Under the pieces are notes generated by a model, which was not told the DNA's origin, did not search any database, and saw nothing but the letters and a program-made list of their open reading frames with translations. Below, piece by piece: positions 34,866 through 44,477 of a stretch of DNA of 64,000 bases. The position numbers and the translations under genes are program-made. Origin of the DNA: UBA5109 sp964606735 (GTDB taxonomy: Bacteria > Pseudomonadota > Gammaproteobacteria > Pseudomonadales > Pseudohongiellaceae); NCBI GenBank assembly GCA_964606735.1, contig CAZSHI010000002.1, forward strand, positions 77,749-141,748. Reading direction: 5' to 3'. How positions within the stretch are numbered: position 1 is the first letter of the stretch; every line of letters starts with the position of its first letter.

Positions 34866-35987
34866 TTATTGTCGTTGCTGGGCCCTGATTCTGTTATAGG
34901 CTTCGATGGAGATATCCTGATAAACCGTGACTCTGGATTCAAAGTCACGATACGAGGCCAGAATACGCCGCCCAATGTCGCTGCTTTGCCCCAGCTCATT
35001 GATAATGTCCTGAGAAACTCGATACAGCTCGGCTGTTAGGTCATCGGGAAATTGGCGAAGTGTGACATTATGCTCTTCAACCAGAGTCTCCAGGGCTGTG
35101 GTATTTGTTGCGATTGCTTCAATGCTCATGCGCGAGCTCGCCGCTTCTACTGCTGTGCGGATAATTAGTTGCAAATCTGCCGGCAAGGCCTCAAAAATTT
35201 CCTTATTGAACATAAATTCCAGTATGGTGCCCGGCTCGTGCCAGCCAGGATAGTAGTAGTAATCGGCAATATCATAAAAGCCCAGTGCGAGATCGTTTAA
35301 AGGCGCAACAAACTCGGTTGCATCAATCACGCCGGTTTGCAGTGAAGTATAAATTTCACCAGCTGCAAGATTGACCGGGACGCCACCAACACGCTGCAGA
35401 ACCTCACCTCCCAGGCCAGGCATACGCATTTTCAGGCCCCTGAAATCTTCCAGGCTGTTGATTTCCTTATTGAACCATCCGCCCATCTGCACACCGGTAT
35501 TGCCTCCCTGCATTGGAATCAGGTTAAAGGGTTCATACAATTCTTCCCAGAGCGCCATGCCCCCACCATAGGTAAGCCAGCTCTCCATTTCTTCACCATT
35601 CATGCCGAAAGGCAGCGCAGAAAAAAACTGGGTTTCAGGCGCTTTGCCTTTCCAGTAATACGCCGTGCCATGACCTACTTCCGCCGTCCCCGCACTAACT
35701 GCATCAAACACTTCCAAAGCCGGCACCAGTTCGCCTGCTCCGTAGACCCGGATCCTCATGCGTCCTTCCGAGAGCTCCTCGACCATGTCGGCAAAAGTCT
35801 CGGAAACCATGCCAATACCCGGAAAGTTTTTAGGCCAGGTGGTTACCAGTTTCCACTCATAAGTTTGTTGCGGTTCAGCAGCGCTCTGCGCCGTGCTGCC
35901 CGAATTCATATCGTCTCCACCACAAGCCAGCAATGCCGCGGACATCAAGCCCAGCATCAGCGTGTTTTTAATGGTTCTTGTTTTCAT
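34866..35987 (-). CDS. TRAP transporter substrate-binding lipoprotein (DctP, 2-oxoacid type)
   Basis: 373 residues from the ATG at 35987 (GGAG nine bases upstream). The lipobox is LLACG. The mature protein follows the DctP fold, and the segments GVIDATEFVAPLNDLALGFY and YYYYPGWHEPGTILEF closely resemble TakP-like proteins that bind 2-oxoacids or lactate, sometimes with a metal ion. It is transcribed convergently to dctQM and the thioesterase, so it is not in their operon but is probably their binding protein. Ligand identity needs tests. Confidence 0.9.
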   Translation of the reverse strand: MKTRTIKNTLMLGLMSAALLACGGDDMNSGSTAQSAAEPQQTYEWKLVTTWPKNFPGIGMVSETFADMVEELSEGRMRIRVYGAGELVPALEVFDAVSAGTAEVGHGTAYYWKGKAPETQFFSALPFGMNGEEMESWLTYGGGMALWEELYEPFNLIPMQGGNTGVQMGGWFNKEINSLEDFRGLKMRMPGLGGEVLQRVGGVPVNLAAGEIYTSLQTGVIDATEFVAPLNDLALGFYDIADYYYYPGWHEPGTILEFMFNKEIFEALPADLQLIIRTAVEAASSRMSIEAIATNTTALETLVEEHNVTLRQFPDDLTAELYRVSQDIINELGQSSDIGRRILASYRDFESRVTVYQDISIEAYNRIRAQQRQ

Positions 35988-36022
35988 TTTCTCTCGCTCC
36001 AAGCGGCCTTTGTTTTAGCTTG

Positions 36023-38242
36023 TTAGATAGCTTCCAGCCTGGCATATGACATGACCAGCCATTTGCCACCAACATCATCAAAATTTATCTGTACCCTGGC
36101 ATTTTTCCCTTTGCCTTCGCAATTCAGCACAACACCTTCGCCAAACTTCGGGTGCCTGACGCGCTGTCCCAGATTCAGGAAGACGCCATCCTGCTGAGCC
36201 GAAGAACCCGCGATAGTAGCATGCTCTTCACTTTTATGCGCTCTTTTGCCGTAGTCCTGGAAATAGGTGCTACGGCTTATTCTGCCCTGTAAGCGCACTT
36301 CTTCCAACAGCTCCTGTGGCAGCTCAGTGAGAAAGCGGGAGGGCCGGGTGAGGCTTTCCTCCCCGTGCAGGCGCCTGGATTCAGCATGGCTTAAATACAG
36401 CTTTTGCATGGCCCGCGTAATACCGACGTAACAAAGCCGGCGTTCTTCTTCCAGGCCCGACTGGGAGTCCATCGACATCTGATGCGGAAACAGGCCTTCT
36501 TCCAGGCCAGCAATAAACACCAGGGGAAACTCCAGGCCTTTTGCCGAATGCAGGGTCATCAACTGTACAGCATCTTCACCGGTACCAGCCTGGGTATCTC
36601 CGGCATCCAGCGCTGCTTTATCAATAAAGCCCGCCAGCACCTCTCTGATGGATCCTTCATCGGCATCATCCAGCTCTTCCAGGGTAAATGCTTTAGCCGC
36701 ATTGATCAGTTCATCCAGGTTTTCCTGCCGGATTTTGGCTTTTTCACCGCCTTCTTTTTCATAATGTTTGGGCAAACCGCTGCGCTGGATCATCTGCTCA
36801 CAGAGCTCATGAAGATCCCTGCCCTGGGCAAAATCATCCAGTTCATTAATGAGATTCATGAACCCGTCAAGACTCATCAGGGCACGAGGCGGCAACAGGC
36901 TATCACTAAGTGCTTTCACGGCAGCCTGCCAAAGCGAAAAATTTTCTTTTCGGGCGATACTGCGCAGCCCATCTATTGTCTTGTTGCCAATGCCTCGCAC
37001 AGGCGTATTGATAACGCGCTCCATGGCGGCATCATCATCGCGACTGGCGACCAGCCTAAGATAGGCCATGGCATTGCGAATTTCCTGTCTCTCATAGAAA
37101 CGAAAGCCCCCGTAGATACGATAGGGCATGCCAAGCCGTAACAGGGCTTCTTCCAGTTCGCGTGACTGGGCATTTGAGCGGTACAAAATGGCTGCTTCAC
37201 TGATCTTGTTGCCCTTCTGGGACCACTGCTCAAGCTGGGCACAGATGAAACGGGCCTCGTCCTGTTCGTTATAGGCCGAATAGACAGATATTGCCTCTCC
37301 TTCCTTGTCTTCAGTCCATAGCTCCTTGCCCAGCCGGCCCTGATTATTGGCAATCAGCGTGTTGGCTGCTTTCAGAATATTGCCACTAGAGCGGTAATTT
37401 TGTTCAAGACGCACAATGTCTGTGCCACTGAAATCTTGGGAAAAGTGCTGGATATTTTCAATCCGGGCTCCACGCCAGCCATAGATAGACTGATCATCAT
37501 CGCCCACAGCCGTCACCTCAGCGCGCGAGCCAGCCAGCATTCTTAGCCAGGCATATTGAATGGCATTGGTATCCTGAAATTCGTCTACCAGGATATGTTT
37601 AAACCGCGCCTGGTAATGAGCCAGCAGTTTGGGGTTCTTTAACCACAGTTCATGTGAACGCAGCAGTAGCTCGCCGAAATCCACCATGCCGCCACGTTCA
37701 CAGGCTTCTTCGTAGGCACTGTAAACCTTCAGCATCTTGCTGATAAATTCATCTCCGTAACTTTCTATGCTGGCCGCACGCAGGCCCTCATCTTTCTGTT
37801 CATTAATAAACCACTGGCATTGCCTGGCCGGCCATCGGCTTTCATCAATGTCCAGCAGTTTGTGAACTCGCTTGATCAGGCGCAGCTGATCATCTGCATC
37901 CAGAATCTGGAACTTTTCCGGTAAGCCGGCTTCCTGCCAGTGAGCTCGTAATAGGCGATGGGCAAGCCCGTGAAAAGTGCCAACCCACATGCCGCCGACA
38001 GGCCCCTGCAGAAGCTCTTCGATACGCAGTCGCATCTCATTAGCAGCCTTGTTGGTAAAGGTGACCGCAAGCAAACTGTGAGGCGAGATTCCCTCAGTGG
38101 CTATTAGCCAAGCAATGCGATGAACCAACACGCGGGTTTTTCCACTGCCAGCGCCAGCCAGTACCAGCAGGTTGGCGGCATCTGCGGTAACTGCCTGACG
38201 TTGTGCATCATTGAGGGGTTCAAGTATGTGTGTAATATCCAT
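36023..38242 (-). CDS. uvrD: DNA helicase II UvrD
   Basis: 739 residues. The N-terminal LNDAQRQAVTADAANLLVLAG leads into Walker A AGAGSGKTRVLVHR. VTFTNKAANEMRLRIE, WVGTFHGLAHRLLRAH, DEFQDTNAIQYAWL and GDDDQSIYGWRGA are motifs Ia to III, and MTLHSAKGLEFPLVFIAG is motif V. The C-terminal NLGQRVRHPKFGEGVVLN tail is the PcrA/UvrD tudor-like domain, which supports UvrD and not Rep. It works in mismatch and nucleotide excision repair. Divergent from the cold-shock gene across 262 bp. Confidence 0.95.
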   Translation of the reverse strand: MDITHILEPLNDAQRQAVTADAANLLVLAGAGSGKTRVLVHRIAWLIATEGISPHSLLAVTFTNKAANEMRLRIEELLQGPVGGMWVGTFHGLAHRLLRAHWQEAGLPEKFQILDADDQLRLIKRVHKLLDIDESRWPARQCQWFINEQKDEGLRAASIESYGDEFISKMLKVYSAYEEACERGGMVDFGELLLRSHELWLKNPKLLAHYQARFKHILVDEFQDTNAIQYAWLRMLAGSRAEVTAVGDDDQSIYGWRGARIENIQHFSQDFSGTDIVRLEQNYRSSGNILKAANTLIANNQGRLGKELWTEDKEGEAISVYSAYNEQDEARFICAQLEQWSQKGNKISEAAILYRSNAQSRELEEALLRLGMPYRIYGGFRFYERQEIRNAMAYLRLVASRDDDAAMERVINTPVRGIGNKTIDGLRSIARKENFSLWQAAVKALSDSLLPPRALMSLDGFMNLINELDDFAQGRDLHELCEQMIQRSGLPKHYEKEGGEKAKIRQENLDELINAAKAFTLEELDDADEGSIREVLAGFIDKAALDAGDTQAGTGEDAVQLMTLHSAKGLEFPLVFIAGLEEGLFPHQMSMDSQSGLEEERRLCYVGITRAMQKLYLSHAESRRLHGEESLTRPSRFLTELPQELLEEVRLQGRISRSTYFQDYGKRAHKSEEHATIAGSSAQQDGVFLNLGQRVRHPKFGEGVVLNCEGKGKNARVQINFDDVGGKWLVMSYARLEAI

Positions 38243-38504
38243 CGCGCGTATTTTAGCAAAATCTCCCGTTTTAAAATATTTTCAATCGGCATCCTGTTCT
38301 CGTATGCAATTGTAAAAAAACTTGCTACTATCAATCGCAATCCAAGCTGTTCAGCATGCTTTTGCTGACCGGGTTGGCCAGAAGTTTCCATGGATCAGGC
38401 AGTTCTAATGACACTGTGAGACTTTGATTTAGGCTAGTGCCTTTAGGTGTTAGCAACAAGAAATATACCAAGCAATTGGTAATGTTAAGAGAGAAAAGAG
38501 AAAT

Positions 38505-38723
38505 ATGTCTGAGCAAGTTGAAGGTACCGTTAAGTGGTTCAATGATGAAAAGGGCTTTGGTTTTATTGAACAAGCTGGTGGCAAAGATGTTTTTGTTCAC
38601 TACAGCGCCATTAGCGGGGAAGGTAGACGTACCTTATATGAAGGACAAAAGGTCACCATGAATGTGACCCAGGGTCAGAAAGGCCCTCAAGCAGAAAACG
38701 TACAGCCGGCTGCTGCTGACTAA
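38505..38723 (+). CDS. Cold-shock protein (CspA family)
   Basis: 72 residues. VKWFNDEKGFGFIEQAGGKDVFVHYSAI, seen as WFNDEKGFGFIE and DVFVHYSAI, contains both RNA-binding motifs RNP1 and RNP2. It binds single-stranded RNA and DNA as an RNA chaperone. The start is preceded by GAGAGAAAAGAGAAAT, a purine-rich binding site. A 5' leader of possibly over 150 bases (from near 38300) is available, as in cold-shock genes. Whether it is cold-induced or constitutive cannot be told. Confidence 0.93.
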   Translation: MSEQVEGTVKWFNDEKGFGFIEQAGGKDVFVHYSAISGEGRRTLYEGQKVTMNVTQGQKGPQAENVQPAAAD

Positions 38724-38924
38724 ACCGCTTCACGCTTGTAGTGCTTGCCCGTAAGGGCATGGAATGCTCTTAACCTTGCTTTCTTCTTTTGAAAAGGAGT
38801 AAGGGCAGCAGTTTCATTGTGACTAAAAAAAGCCGCTCCCACGTAGAAAAATTCCTACTTTAATTGCCTAAGCATCTAATCTGTATTACTTTTTCGATCT
38901 GAGCTCCGGAAGCAATGCTTGACT

Positions 38925-39788
38925 ATGGAAAAAGGCAACCTGATCAGAAAATTGACGCTGAACCTGGATAAGTTGCGCAAGTCGGAACGAAAGGTCGCCG
39001 AATTTGTGTTATCTGATCCGGGTCAGGTTATCAGCATGCGGATTATTGATCTGGCAAATCATGCCGAGGTGAGTGAACCTACCGTTATTCGCTTTTGCCG
39101 TGCAATGGGCTTCGACGGTTTTCAGGCCTTCAAGCTGCAATTGGCCCAGCACATTGGAAGTAGCGGCAGTTTCTCCCAATTCCGAGTCAGCCCTAAGGAC
39201 TCGATCGCCGACGTCAATAAAAAAGTCTTTGATACCACCATTGGCTCGCTGATTAGTGTCCGTGATGAAATCGATACCCGTGCATTGGAAAAGGCCATCA
39301 AGGCTTTGATCTCCGCTGGTCGTGTGGAATTTTATGGCTTTGGCGCCTCCGGCTCAGTAGCTATAGATGCCCAGCATAAATTTTTTCGATTGCAGGTTTC
39401 CGCAGCCGCTTATACCGATCCACATATCCAGCACATGTCGGCCATTTCCCTGAATGATTCCGATGTGGTGGTTGCCATTTCGCAAACCGGGCGAACCAAG
39501 GCGCTGATTCAAAGCGTTAAACTGGCCCGGGAGGCCGGAGCGACCGTTATCGGGCTGGTGCCTGAAAATACCCCCCTGGATGATCTTTGCGATTTGCCTA
39601 TCCACATCAATATGGAAGAAAACCACTTGGAGTTTGCCCCGGTTTCCTCACGCATAGCTCATCTGGTGGTTATTGACGTACTGGCGATGGGCGTCGCGCA
39701 ACATCGCAATGCGGAACTTAAAGAACATCTCAGGCTACTCAGTAAAAGCCTGCGCTCATTACGAACCGGCAAAAACAAAAAACCCTGA
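38925..39788 (+). CDS. hexR: MurR/RpiR-family regulator, HexR-like
   Basis: 287 residues from the ATG at 38925; a TTG at 38919 has a better-spaced GGAAG, so the start is uncertain by two codons. N-terminal HTH_6 domain: KSERKVAEFVLSDP and AEVSEPTVIRFCRAMGFDGF. C-terminal SIS domain: FYGFGASGSVAIDAQHKFFR split by FGASGS, and ISQTGRTKALIQS for the sugar phosphate site. In Pseudomonas HexR senses 2-keto-3-deoxy-6-phosphogluconate and represses glucose-catabolism genes. No edd, zwf or gap gene is near, so the regulon is elsewhere. I call it hexR by similarity. Confidence 0.8.
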   Translation: MEKGNLIRKLTLNLDKLRKSERKVAEFVLSDPGQVISMRIIDLANHAEVSEPTVIRFCRAMGFDGFQAFKLQLAQHIGSSGSFSQFRVSPKDSIADVNKKVFDTTIGSLISVRDEIDTRALEKAIKALISAGRVEFYGFGASGSVAIDAQHKFFRLQVSAAAYTDPHIQHMSAISLNDSDVVVAISQTGRTKALIQSVKLAREAGATVIGLVPENTPLDDLCDLPIHINMEENHLEFAPVSSRIAHLVVIDVLAMGVAQHRNAELKEHLRLLSKSLRSLRTGKNKKP

Positions 39789-39789
39789 T

Positions 39790-40704
39790 TCAGTTGAATC
39801 CCAACAAATAGCGATCAAAAAACTCAAGTACCCGGCTTTCAAAATCAAGGCTGCGCTGGGTATCAAAGCTGGCATGATCTACCCCATCAGTCAGCCATAT
39901 TTCTTTGGGCTGTCTCGCCGAAGCATATAATAAATCGCCGCTTTGTTCTGAAATCACAATATCACTGGTACTGTGCAGAATCAGCACCGGTCGTGAGTCC
40001 AACTGCCCAATCCAGCGCGTCGCATCAATGTCATCGATACTGCCCTTGACCTCTCGCTCGGCCCAAAAGCGGATCAGGCTGGCAAAAGGAAAGGCCGGTA
40101 AACCGGTGTAATACCGAATACTGGTGTCGATCGTATCGCGCATGGATGAAAAAGCGCTGTGTAGAACCAAAGCCCGAACCTGCTCATGCCCGGCGGCATA
40201 CTGGACAGCTATCGTACCCCCCAGTGAATTTCCCAGCAGCCCAATGCGCTGCGGATTTATATCATCCTGCTGGGCAAGAAAGTTGAACCAGGCATCTAGA
40301 TCCGGCATTTCATGCAGCCCGAAGCTGATAAGCTCGCCACTGTTCAGGTCATGCGCCCTGACTGAGCTCAATAAAACACCATATCCATGGCGAGCCAGCA
40401 TCTCGGCTTCTTCCAGTAGCTCGCTGCGGTCTGATTTATAGCCGTGCTGCAGGACCACTGCGGCACCGTTTCTTGAAGGGATATACCAGCCATAAAGGCT
40501 GTTGCCATCTGCCGATTGCACTAGAACATCAGCATAATCCAGGCCAAAATCAGCTGGCGTACGGTCCAGCGCTGACCTGGCCTCTCTCGGATGATAAACC
40601 AGCTCCAGAGCCTGATTTCTTGAAACCAGCAGCAGGGAAATGAACAGCAGAAGTAACAGTCCGCCAACAATGCTGACAGCCTTGCGCAGAGACCGTTTGA
40701 GCAT
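39790..40704 (-). CDS. Membrane-anchored alpha/beta hydrolase
   Basis: 304 residues. One N-terminal helix (VGGLLLLLFISLLLVS) anchors it. The catalytic triad is visible: nucleophile Ser in GLLGNSLGGTI, Asp in LILHSTSDIVIS and His in DGVDHASFD. VVLQHGYKSDRSEL is the oxyanion-hole region with HG. It resembles the BAAT/YqkD or UPF0227-like group of esterase-type hydrolases. The start overlaps the glmS stop by one base (TAATG), so it is downstream of glmU-glmS in one unit. Substrate unknown. Confidence 0.8.
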   Translation of the reverse strand: MLKRSLRKAVSIVGGLLLLLFISLLLVSRNQALELVYHPREARSALDRTPADFGLDYADVLVQSADGNSLYGWYIPSRNGAAVVLQHGYKSDRSELLEEAEMLARHGYGVLLSSVRAHDLNSGELISFGLHEMPDLDAWFNFLAQQDDINPQRIGLLGNSLGGTIAVQYAAGHEQVRALVLHSAFSSMRDTIDTSIRYYTGLPAFPFASLIRFWAEREVKGSIDDIDATRWIGQLDSRPVLILHSTSDIVISEQSGDLLYASARQPKEIWLTDGVDHASFDTQRSLDFESRVLEFFDRYLLGFN

Positions 40705-42539
40705 TATTCCACGGTGACAGATTTGGCCAGGTTTCTAGGCTGGTCCACATCCGTGCCCTTGATAACCGCAACATAATAGGACAACAGCTGCAGTGGTATG
40801 GTGTAGATAATAGGGTCCAGAAACTCACTGCTATGGGGCATGTTAATGACTTTAATGGCGTCATCATCTTCAAAGCCGGCCTCCCTGTCAGCGAAAACAT
40901 ACAACTTCCCGCCGCGTGCGCTCACTTCCTGCAGATTGGATTTTAGTTTTTCCAGCAACTCATCGTTGGGCGCTATGGCAATCACCGGCATTTCATCATC
41001 CACCAGTGCAAGAGGGCCATGTTTTAATTCACCGGCCGGATAGGCCTCGGCATGAATATAGGAAATTTCCTTGAGCTTGAGTGCGCCTTCCTTGGCTACC
41101 GGGTACTGCACGCCGCGCCCTAGAAACAGCGCATGATGCTTTTCCGCGAAGTCATGGGAAATCCTGTCAATCAATTGGTCCAGTTTTAAGACTTCGGCAA
41201 TGATCTCGGGCAAGTGGTGCAGCTCCTCAACCAGATGTTTTTCATCGTATTCCGTCAAGCCTTGATGGCGTGCCAGTATGATAGGCAGTAGGGCAAGAAT
41301 ACACAGCTGGGTAGTGAAGGCTTTGGTAGAAGCAACGCCGATTTCCCTGCCAGCCTGCGTCATGATCGCCAGGTCTGACTCCCGCACCAGTGAGCTGTTG
41401 GGAACATTGCAGATGGTAAGTGTCGCCAAATAATCTGATTCATTGGCATAACGCAGTGCAGCCAGCGTATCTGCTGTTTCACCGGACTGTGAAATTGTCA
41501 CGAACAAGCAATTTTCCGGCACAATAATATTGCGGTAGCGATATTCACTGGCGATATCAACAGAACAGGACATGCGGGCAACATTCTCGAACCAGAATTT
41601 GGCTATCATGCCGGCATGATAGCTTGTTCCGCAGGCAACTATCTGAACCCGTTGTGTTTTTTTAAAAATTTCCTGTGCTTCAACACCAAAGGCCTCTTCC
41701 AGCACATGCGTATGACTTAATTTTCCGGCTAGCGTATTTCCAATCACTTTCGGCTGCTCAAAAATTTCCTTGAGCATGAAGTGGCGAAAAGCCCCTTTGG
41801 AGCTGTCAGACATCTCGTCGCTTAAGCGAACAATATCCCGCTTGATTTCTTCACCCTGGCTCCAGATGCGAATTTTTTTGCTGGTAATTTCTGCAATATC
41901 GCCTTCTTCCAGATAAATAAAACGGTCTGTCACCTGACCAAGTGCCGCAGGATCTGAAGCGATAAAGTTTTCCCCGATGCCCACGCCAATAACCAGTGGA
42001 CTACCGCTACGCGCAACGACTATTCGATCAGGAGCGTCTTTATTGATAACAGCAAGACCATAGGCGCCTTCTAGCCGCTTGACAACATTTTTAACCGCCT
42101 GGGTAAAATCATCCTGCTTTTTAGCAAGCTCTGCATGAATCAGGTGCACGATGACTTCGGTGTCTGTCTGGGTTAAAAATTCATAGCCCTGCTCAATGAG
42201 CTCCTGCTTGAGCTCTTGATAGTTTTCGATAATACCGTTATGCACCAGCGCCAGACTGTCACTGGAGCAGTGAGGGTGCGCATTGGTTTCTGTTGGTTTC
42301 CCGTGGGTAGCCCAGCGAGTATGTGCAATACCCAGCGTGCCTCTAATATCGCTGTTTTGAACTTTTTCCTGCAGCGCGGCAACCTTGCCAACCGTTTTTA
42401 TACAGTCAATAGTGCCTGATTTTTTATTGATCAGGGCAAGCCCTGCTGAATCATACCCTCGATATTCCAGGCGCCGGAGTCCTTCCAGCAATATATCAGT
42501 CACCTTTCTCTGGCCGATAGCGCCAACAATGCCACACAT
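40704..42539 (-). CDS. glmS: Glutamine-fructose-6-phosphate aminotransferase GlmS
   Basis: 611 residues. The nucleophile Cys is residue 2 (MCGIVGAIG). The amidotransferase half (about 1-240) has EYRGYDSAGLAL and AHTRWATHGKPTE. Two SIS domains follow: VACGTSYHAGMIAKFW and TISQSGETADTLAALR in the first, LGRGVQYPVAKEGALKLKEI in the second. The C-terminus PRNLAKSVTVE is conserved. It makes glucosamine 6-phosphate for cell-wall and LPS synthesis. No glmS ribozyme is expected in gammaproteobacteria, where GlmZ/GlmY sRNAs act instead. It follows glmU by 5 bp. Confidence 0.98.
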   Translation of the reverse strand: MCGIVGAIGQRKVTDILLEGLRRLEYRGYDSAGLALINKKSGTIDCIKTVGKVAALQEKVQNSDIRGTLGIAHTRWATHGKPTETNAHPHCSSDSLALVHNGIIENYQELKQELIEQGYEFLTQTDTEVIVHLIHAELAKKQDDFTQAVKNVVKRLEGAYGLAVINKDAPDRIVVARSGSPLVIGVGIGENFIASDPAALGQVTDRFIYLEEGDIAEITSKKIRIWSQGEEIKRDIVRLSDEMSDSSKGAFRHFMLKEIFEQPKVIGNTLAGKLSHTHVLEEAFGVEAQEIFKKTQRVQIVACGTSYHAGMIAKFWFENVARMSCSVDIASEYRYRNIIVPENCLFVTISQSGETADTLAALRYANESDYLATLTICNVPNSSLVRESDLAIMTQAGREIGVASTKAFTTQLCILALLPIILARHQGLTEYDEKHLVEELHHLPEIIAEVLKLDQLIDRISHDFAEKHHALFLGRGVQYPVAKEGALKLKEISYIHAEAYPAGELKHGPLALVDDEMPVIAIAPNDELLEKLKSNLQEVSARGGKLYVFADREAGFEDDDAIKVINMPHSSEFLDPIIYTIPLQLLSYYVAVIKGTDVDQPRNLAKSVTVE

Positions 42540-42544
42540 GCTTT

Positions 42545-43921
42545 TTACTTCCCGTTGTTTTTTTGCGGCCTCTGCCAGCCGTCAATATTTGTTTGCTTGC
42601 TGCGACCTATAGCCAATTGCTCAGCTTCAACATTTTTGGTGACAACCGAGCCAGCGCCGACAGTTGCGCCATCTGCAAGCCTTACTGGCGCAACCAGCGC
42701 TGTATTTGAACCGATAAAGACATTGTTGCCAATAATTGTTTGAAATTTATTAACGCCATCATAATTGCAGGTTATTGTTCCTGCCCCAACATTAACGCTA
42801 CTACCCATCTCCGTGTCACCGACATAGCTGAGATGATTAACCTTGCTGCCTTTGCCTATATGGGCTTTTTTGGTTTCTACAAAATTACCAATTTTTGCCT
42901 CATCATCCAGCCGGGTTCCCGGGCGAATACGGGCGAATGGACCAATGCTGCATTTGCTTCCTATACTGGCATCTTCTATAACGCTGTTTGCGTCAATGCG
43001 TGTTCCGGCCTCGATGGAGCAGTTTTTTAGAACACAGTTTGGTCCTATGTAAACGCCTTTACCAAGCCTCACTCTACCTTCTACAATCACATTGATATCT
43101 ATCTGCACTTCTGTATCGGCTTCCAGCTCGCCACGACAATCAAAGCGTGCTGGATCGAAGAGTTTTACCCCCTGAAGCATAAGCTTTAGTGCTTGCTCTT
43201 TCTGGTAAGCCCTTTCAAGAGTGGCCAGTTGTAACATATTATTGACGCCGCTAGCTTCCTGCTCATTCATGCAACTGACTGAATTTACCTTATTGCCGTC
43301 CTTTATACACAGCTCGACAATATCCGTTAAATAATATTCCTGCTGTGCATTGTTATTTTGAATTCTAGGTAGCCATTGTTTTAATTTTTCCGCCGGAAAA
43401 GCCATGATCCCCGTGTTTATTTCTGTAATTTTGCGCTGCTCATCATCCGCATCTTTTTCTTCTATGATAGCGCTGATTTCGCCCTTGGTGTTACGAATAA
43501 TTCGGCCAAGGCCTTCTGGCTGTGAAACTTCGCAGGTTAAAACCGCCATTGACTGTTCATCGATTTTTTCCAGCAGCTTTTCCAGGCTTGATGCTTTAAT
43601 CAACGGCACATCTCCGTAAAGCACCAGTACTTTGGCCCGCTCATCCAGCATCGGGATAGCCTGTTCAACAGCATGAGCAGTGCCCTTTTGTTCAGTTTGT
43701 AATGCAAAGTTCAAGGGCAGGTGCGCCAGCTTAGTCTGAATCTGTTCTGCCTGGTAGCCAATCACCAGCGTTGTATTTTGAGAGTTCAGGCTTGCTGCAG
43801 TAGCAATGACATGTTCGACCAGAGAGCGGCCGGCAAGTTCATGTAAAACTTTTGGCGTCTGTGAATACATCCGCGTCCCTTTTCCGGCCGCCAGAATGAC
43901 AACATTCAAATTGCTGCTCAT
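42545..43921 (-). CDS. glmU: Bifunctional GlmU (uridyltransferase and acetyltransferase)
   Basis: 458 residues from the ATG at 43921; the frame extends to 43963 but the conserved protein starts MSSNLNVVILAAGKGTRM. The pyrophosphorylase half (about 1-225) has LAAGKGTRM and VLYGDVPLI. The acetyltransferase half is a left-handed beta-helix with hexapeptide repeats such as FARIRPGTRL and NVGAGTITCNYDGVNK. It makes UDP-N-acetylglucosamine for peptidoglycan and lipid A. It lies directly between the atp terminator and glmS. Confidence 0.97.
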   Translation of the reverse strand: MSSNLNVVILAAGKGTRMYSQTPKVLHELAGRSLVEHVIATAASLNSQNTTLVIGYQAEQIQTKLAHLPLNFALQTEQKGTAHAVEQAIPMLDERAKVLVLYGDVPLIKASSLEKLLEKIDEQSMAVLTCEVSQPEGLGRIIRNTKGEISAIIEEKDADDEQRKITEINTGIMAFPAEKLKQWLPRIQNNNAQQEYYLTDIVELCIKDGNKVNSVSCMNEQEASGVNNMLQLATLERAYQKEQALKLMLQGVKLFDPARFDCRGELEADTEVQIDINVIVEGRVRLGKGVYIGPNCVLKNCSIEAGTRIDANSVIEDASIGSKCSIGPFARIRPGTRLDDEAKIGNFVETKKAHIGKGSKVNHLSYVGDTEMGSSVNVGAGTITCNYDGVNKFQTIIGNNVFIGSNTALVAPVRLADGATVGAGSVVTKNVEAEQLAIGRSKQTNIDGWQRPQKNNGK

Positions 43922-43961
43922 GCTTGTCTTCCATCCTCTTAGCAATGGCCATAAGAATAGC

Positions 43962-43988
43962 AAAAAAAAAGGCAGCCAACGCTACCTT
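43962..43988 (-). terminator. Intrinsic terminator of the ATP synthase operon
   Basis: Read on the minus strand, AAGGTAGC-GTTG-GCTGCCTT forms an 8-bp stem with one G-U pair, followed by nine T residues. It lies 36 bp after the atpC stop and 40 bp before the glmU start. Confidence 0.88.
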
Positions 43989-44024
43989 TTCATTAATTCC
44001 TTTGTACTGTTGCCTTATGCCGCT

Positions 44025-44450
44025 TCAGGTGCCGGTTTTTCTGCGCAGCTGTTGCAGGGTGCGAATCTGGGCTGCAGCTTCAGCAAGTTGAGCAGCCGCT
44101 CTTGAGTATTCAAATTCTGCATCCTGGTTGGCAATAGCAGCCTCGGCCTCCTGTCGGGCTTTTTCTGCTGTTGCTTCATCGACATCATGTGCTCTGATTG
44201 CGGTATCGGCAAGAATATGTACTGTGCCTGGCTGCACTTCCAGAAAACCACCGGAAACATAAAAAATTTCTTCTTCTCCGCCTTCTTTTACAACTCTTAC
44301 CGGCCCTGGAATAAGTGCCGTAAGCAGGGGAGCATGTCCCGGATAGATACCCAGATCTCCCAAGGAACCGGCTGCTGTCAGAGATTCGATATTGCCGGTA
44401 TAAATACGGTCTTCCGCACTGGCTATATCACAATGAAAAGTATTGGCCAT
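44025..44450 (-). CDS. atpC: ATP synthase epsilon subunit
   Basis: 141 residues: an N-terminal beta-barrel (MANTFHCDIASAEDRIYTG, LGIYPGHAPLLTALIPGPV) and a two-helix C-terminal part. It couples the central stalk to the catalytic head and inhibits hydrolysis through the C-terminal helices. Last gene of the operon. The C-terminal helices appear complete, with no truncation. Confidence 0.96.
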   Translation of the reverse strand: MANTFHCDIASAEDRIYTGNIESLTAAGSLGDLGIYPGHAPLLTALIPGPVRVVKEGGEEEIFYVSGGFLEVQPGTVHILADTAIRAHDVDEATAEKARQEAEAAIANQDAEFEYSRAAAQLAEAAAQIRTLQQLRRKTGT

Positions 44451-44477
44451 TTTGCTTACCTGCTCAACTCTACGCCT

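Noticed and set aside
36404..37141. 245-codon plus-strand open frame
   Set aside because: Antisense to uvrD, whose motifs are intact; no independent coding evidence.
38740..38760. TGCCC-GTAA-GGGCA hairpin after the cold-shock gene as a terminator
   Set aside because: Stem of only 5 bp and no T-run.
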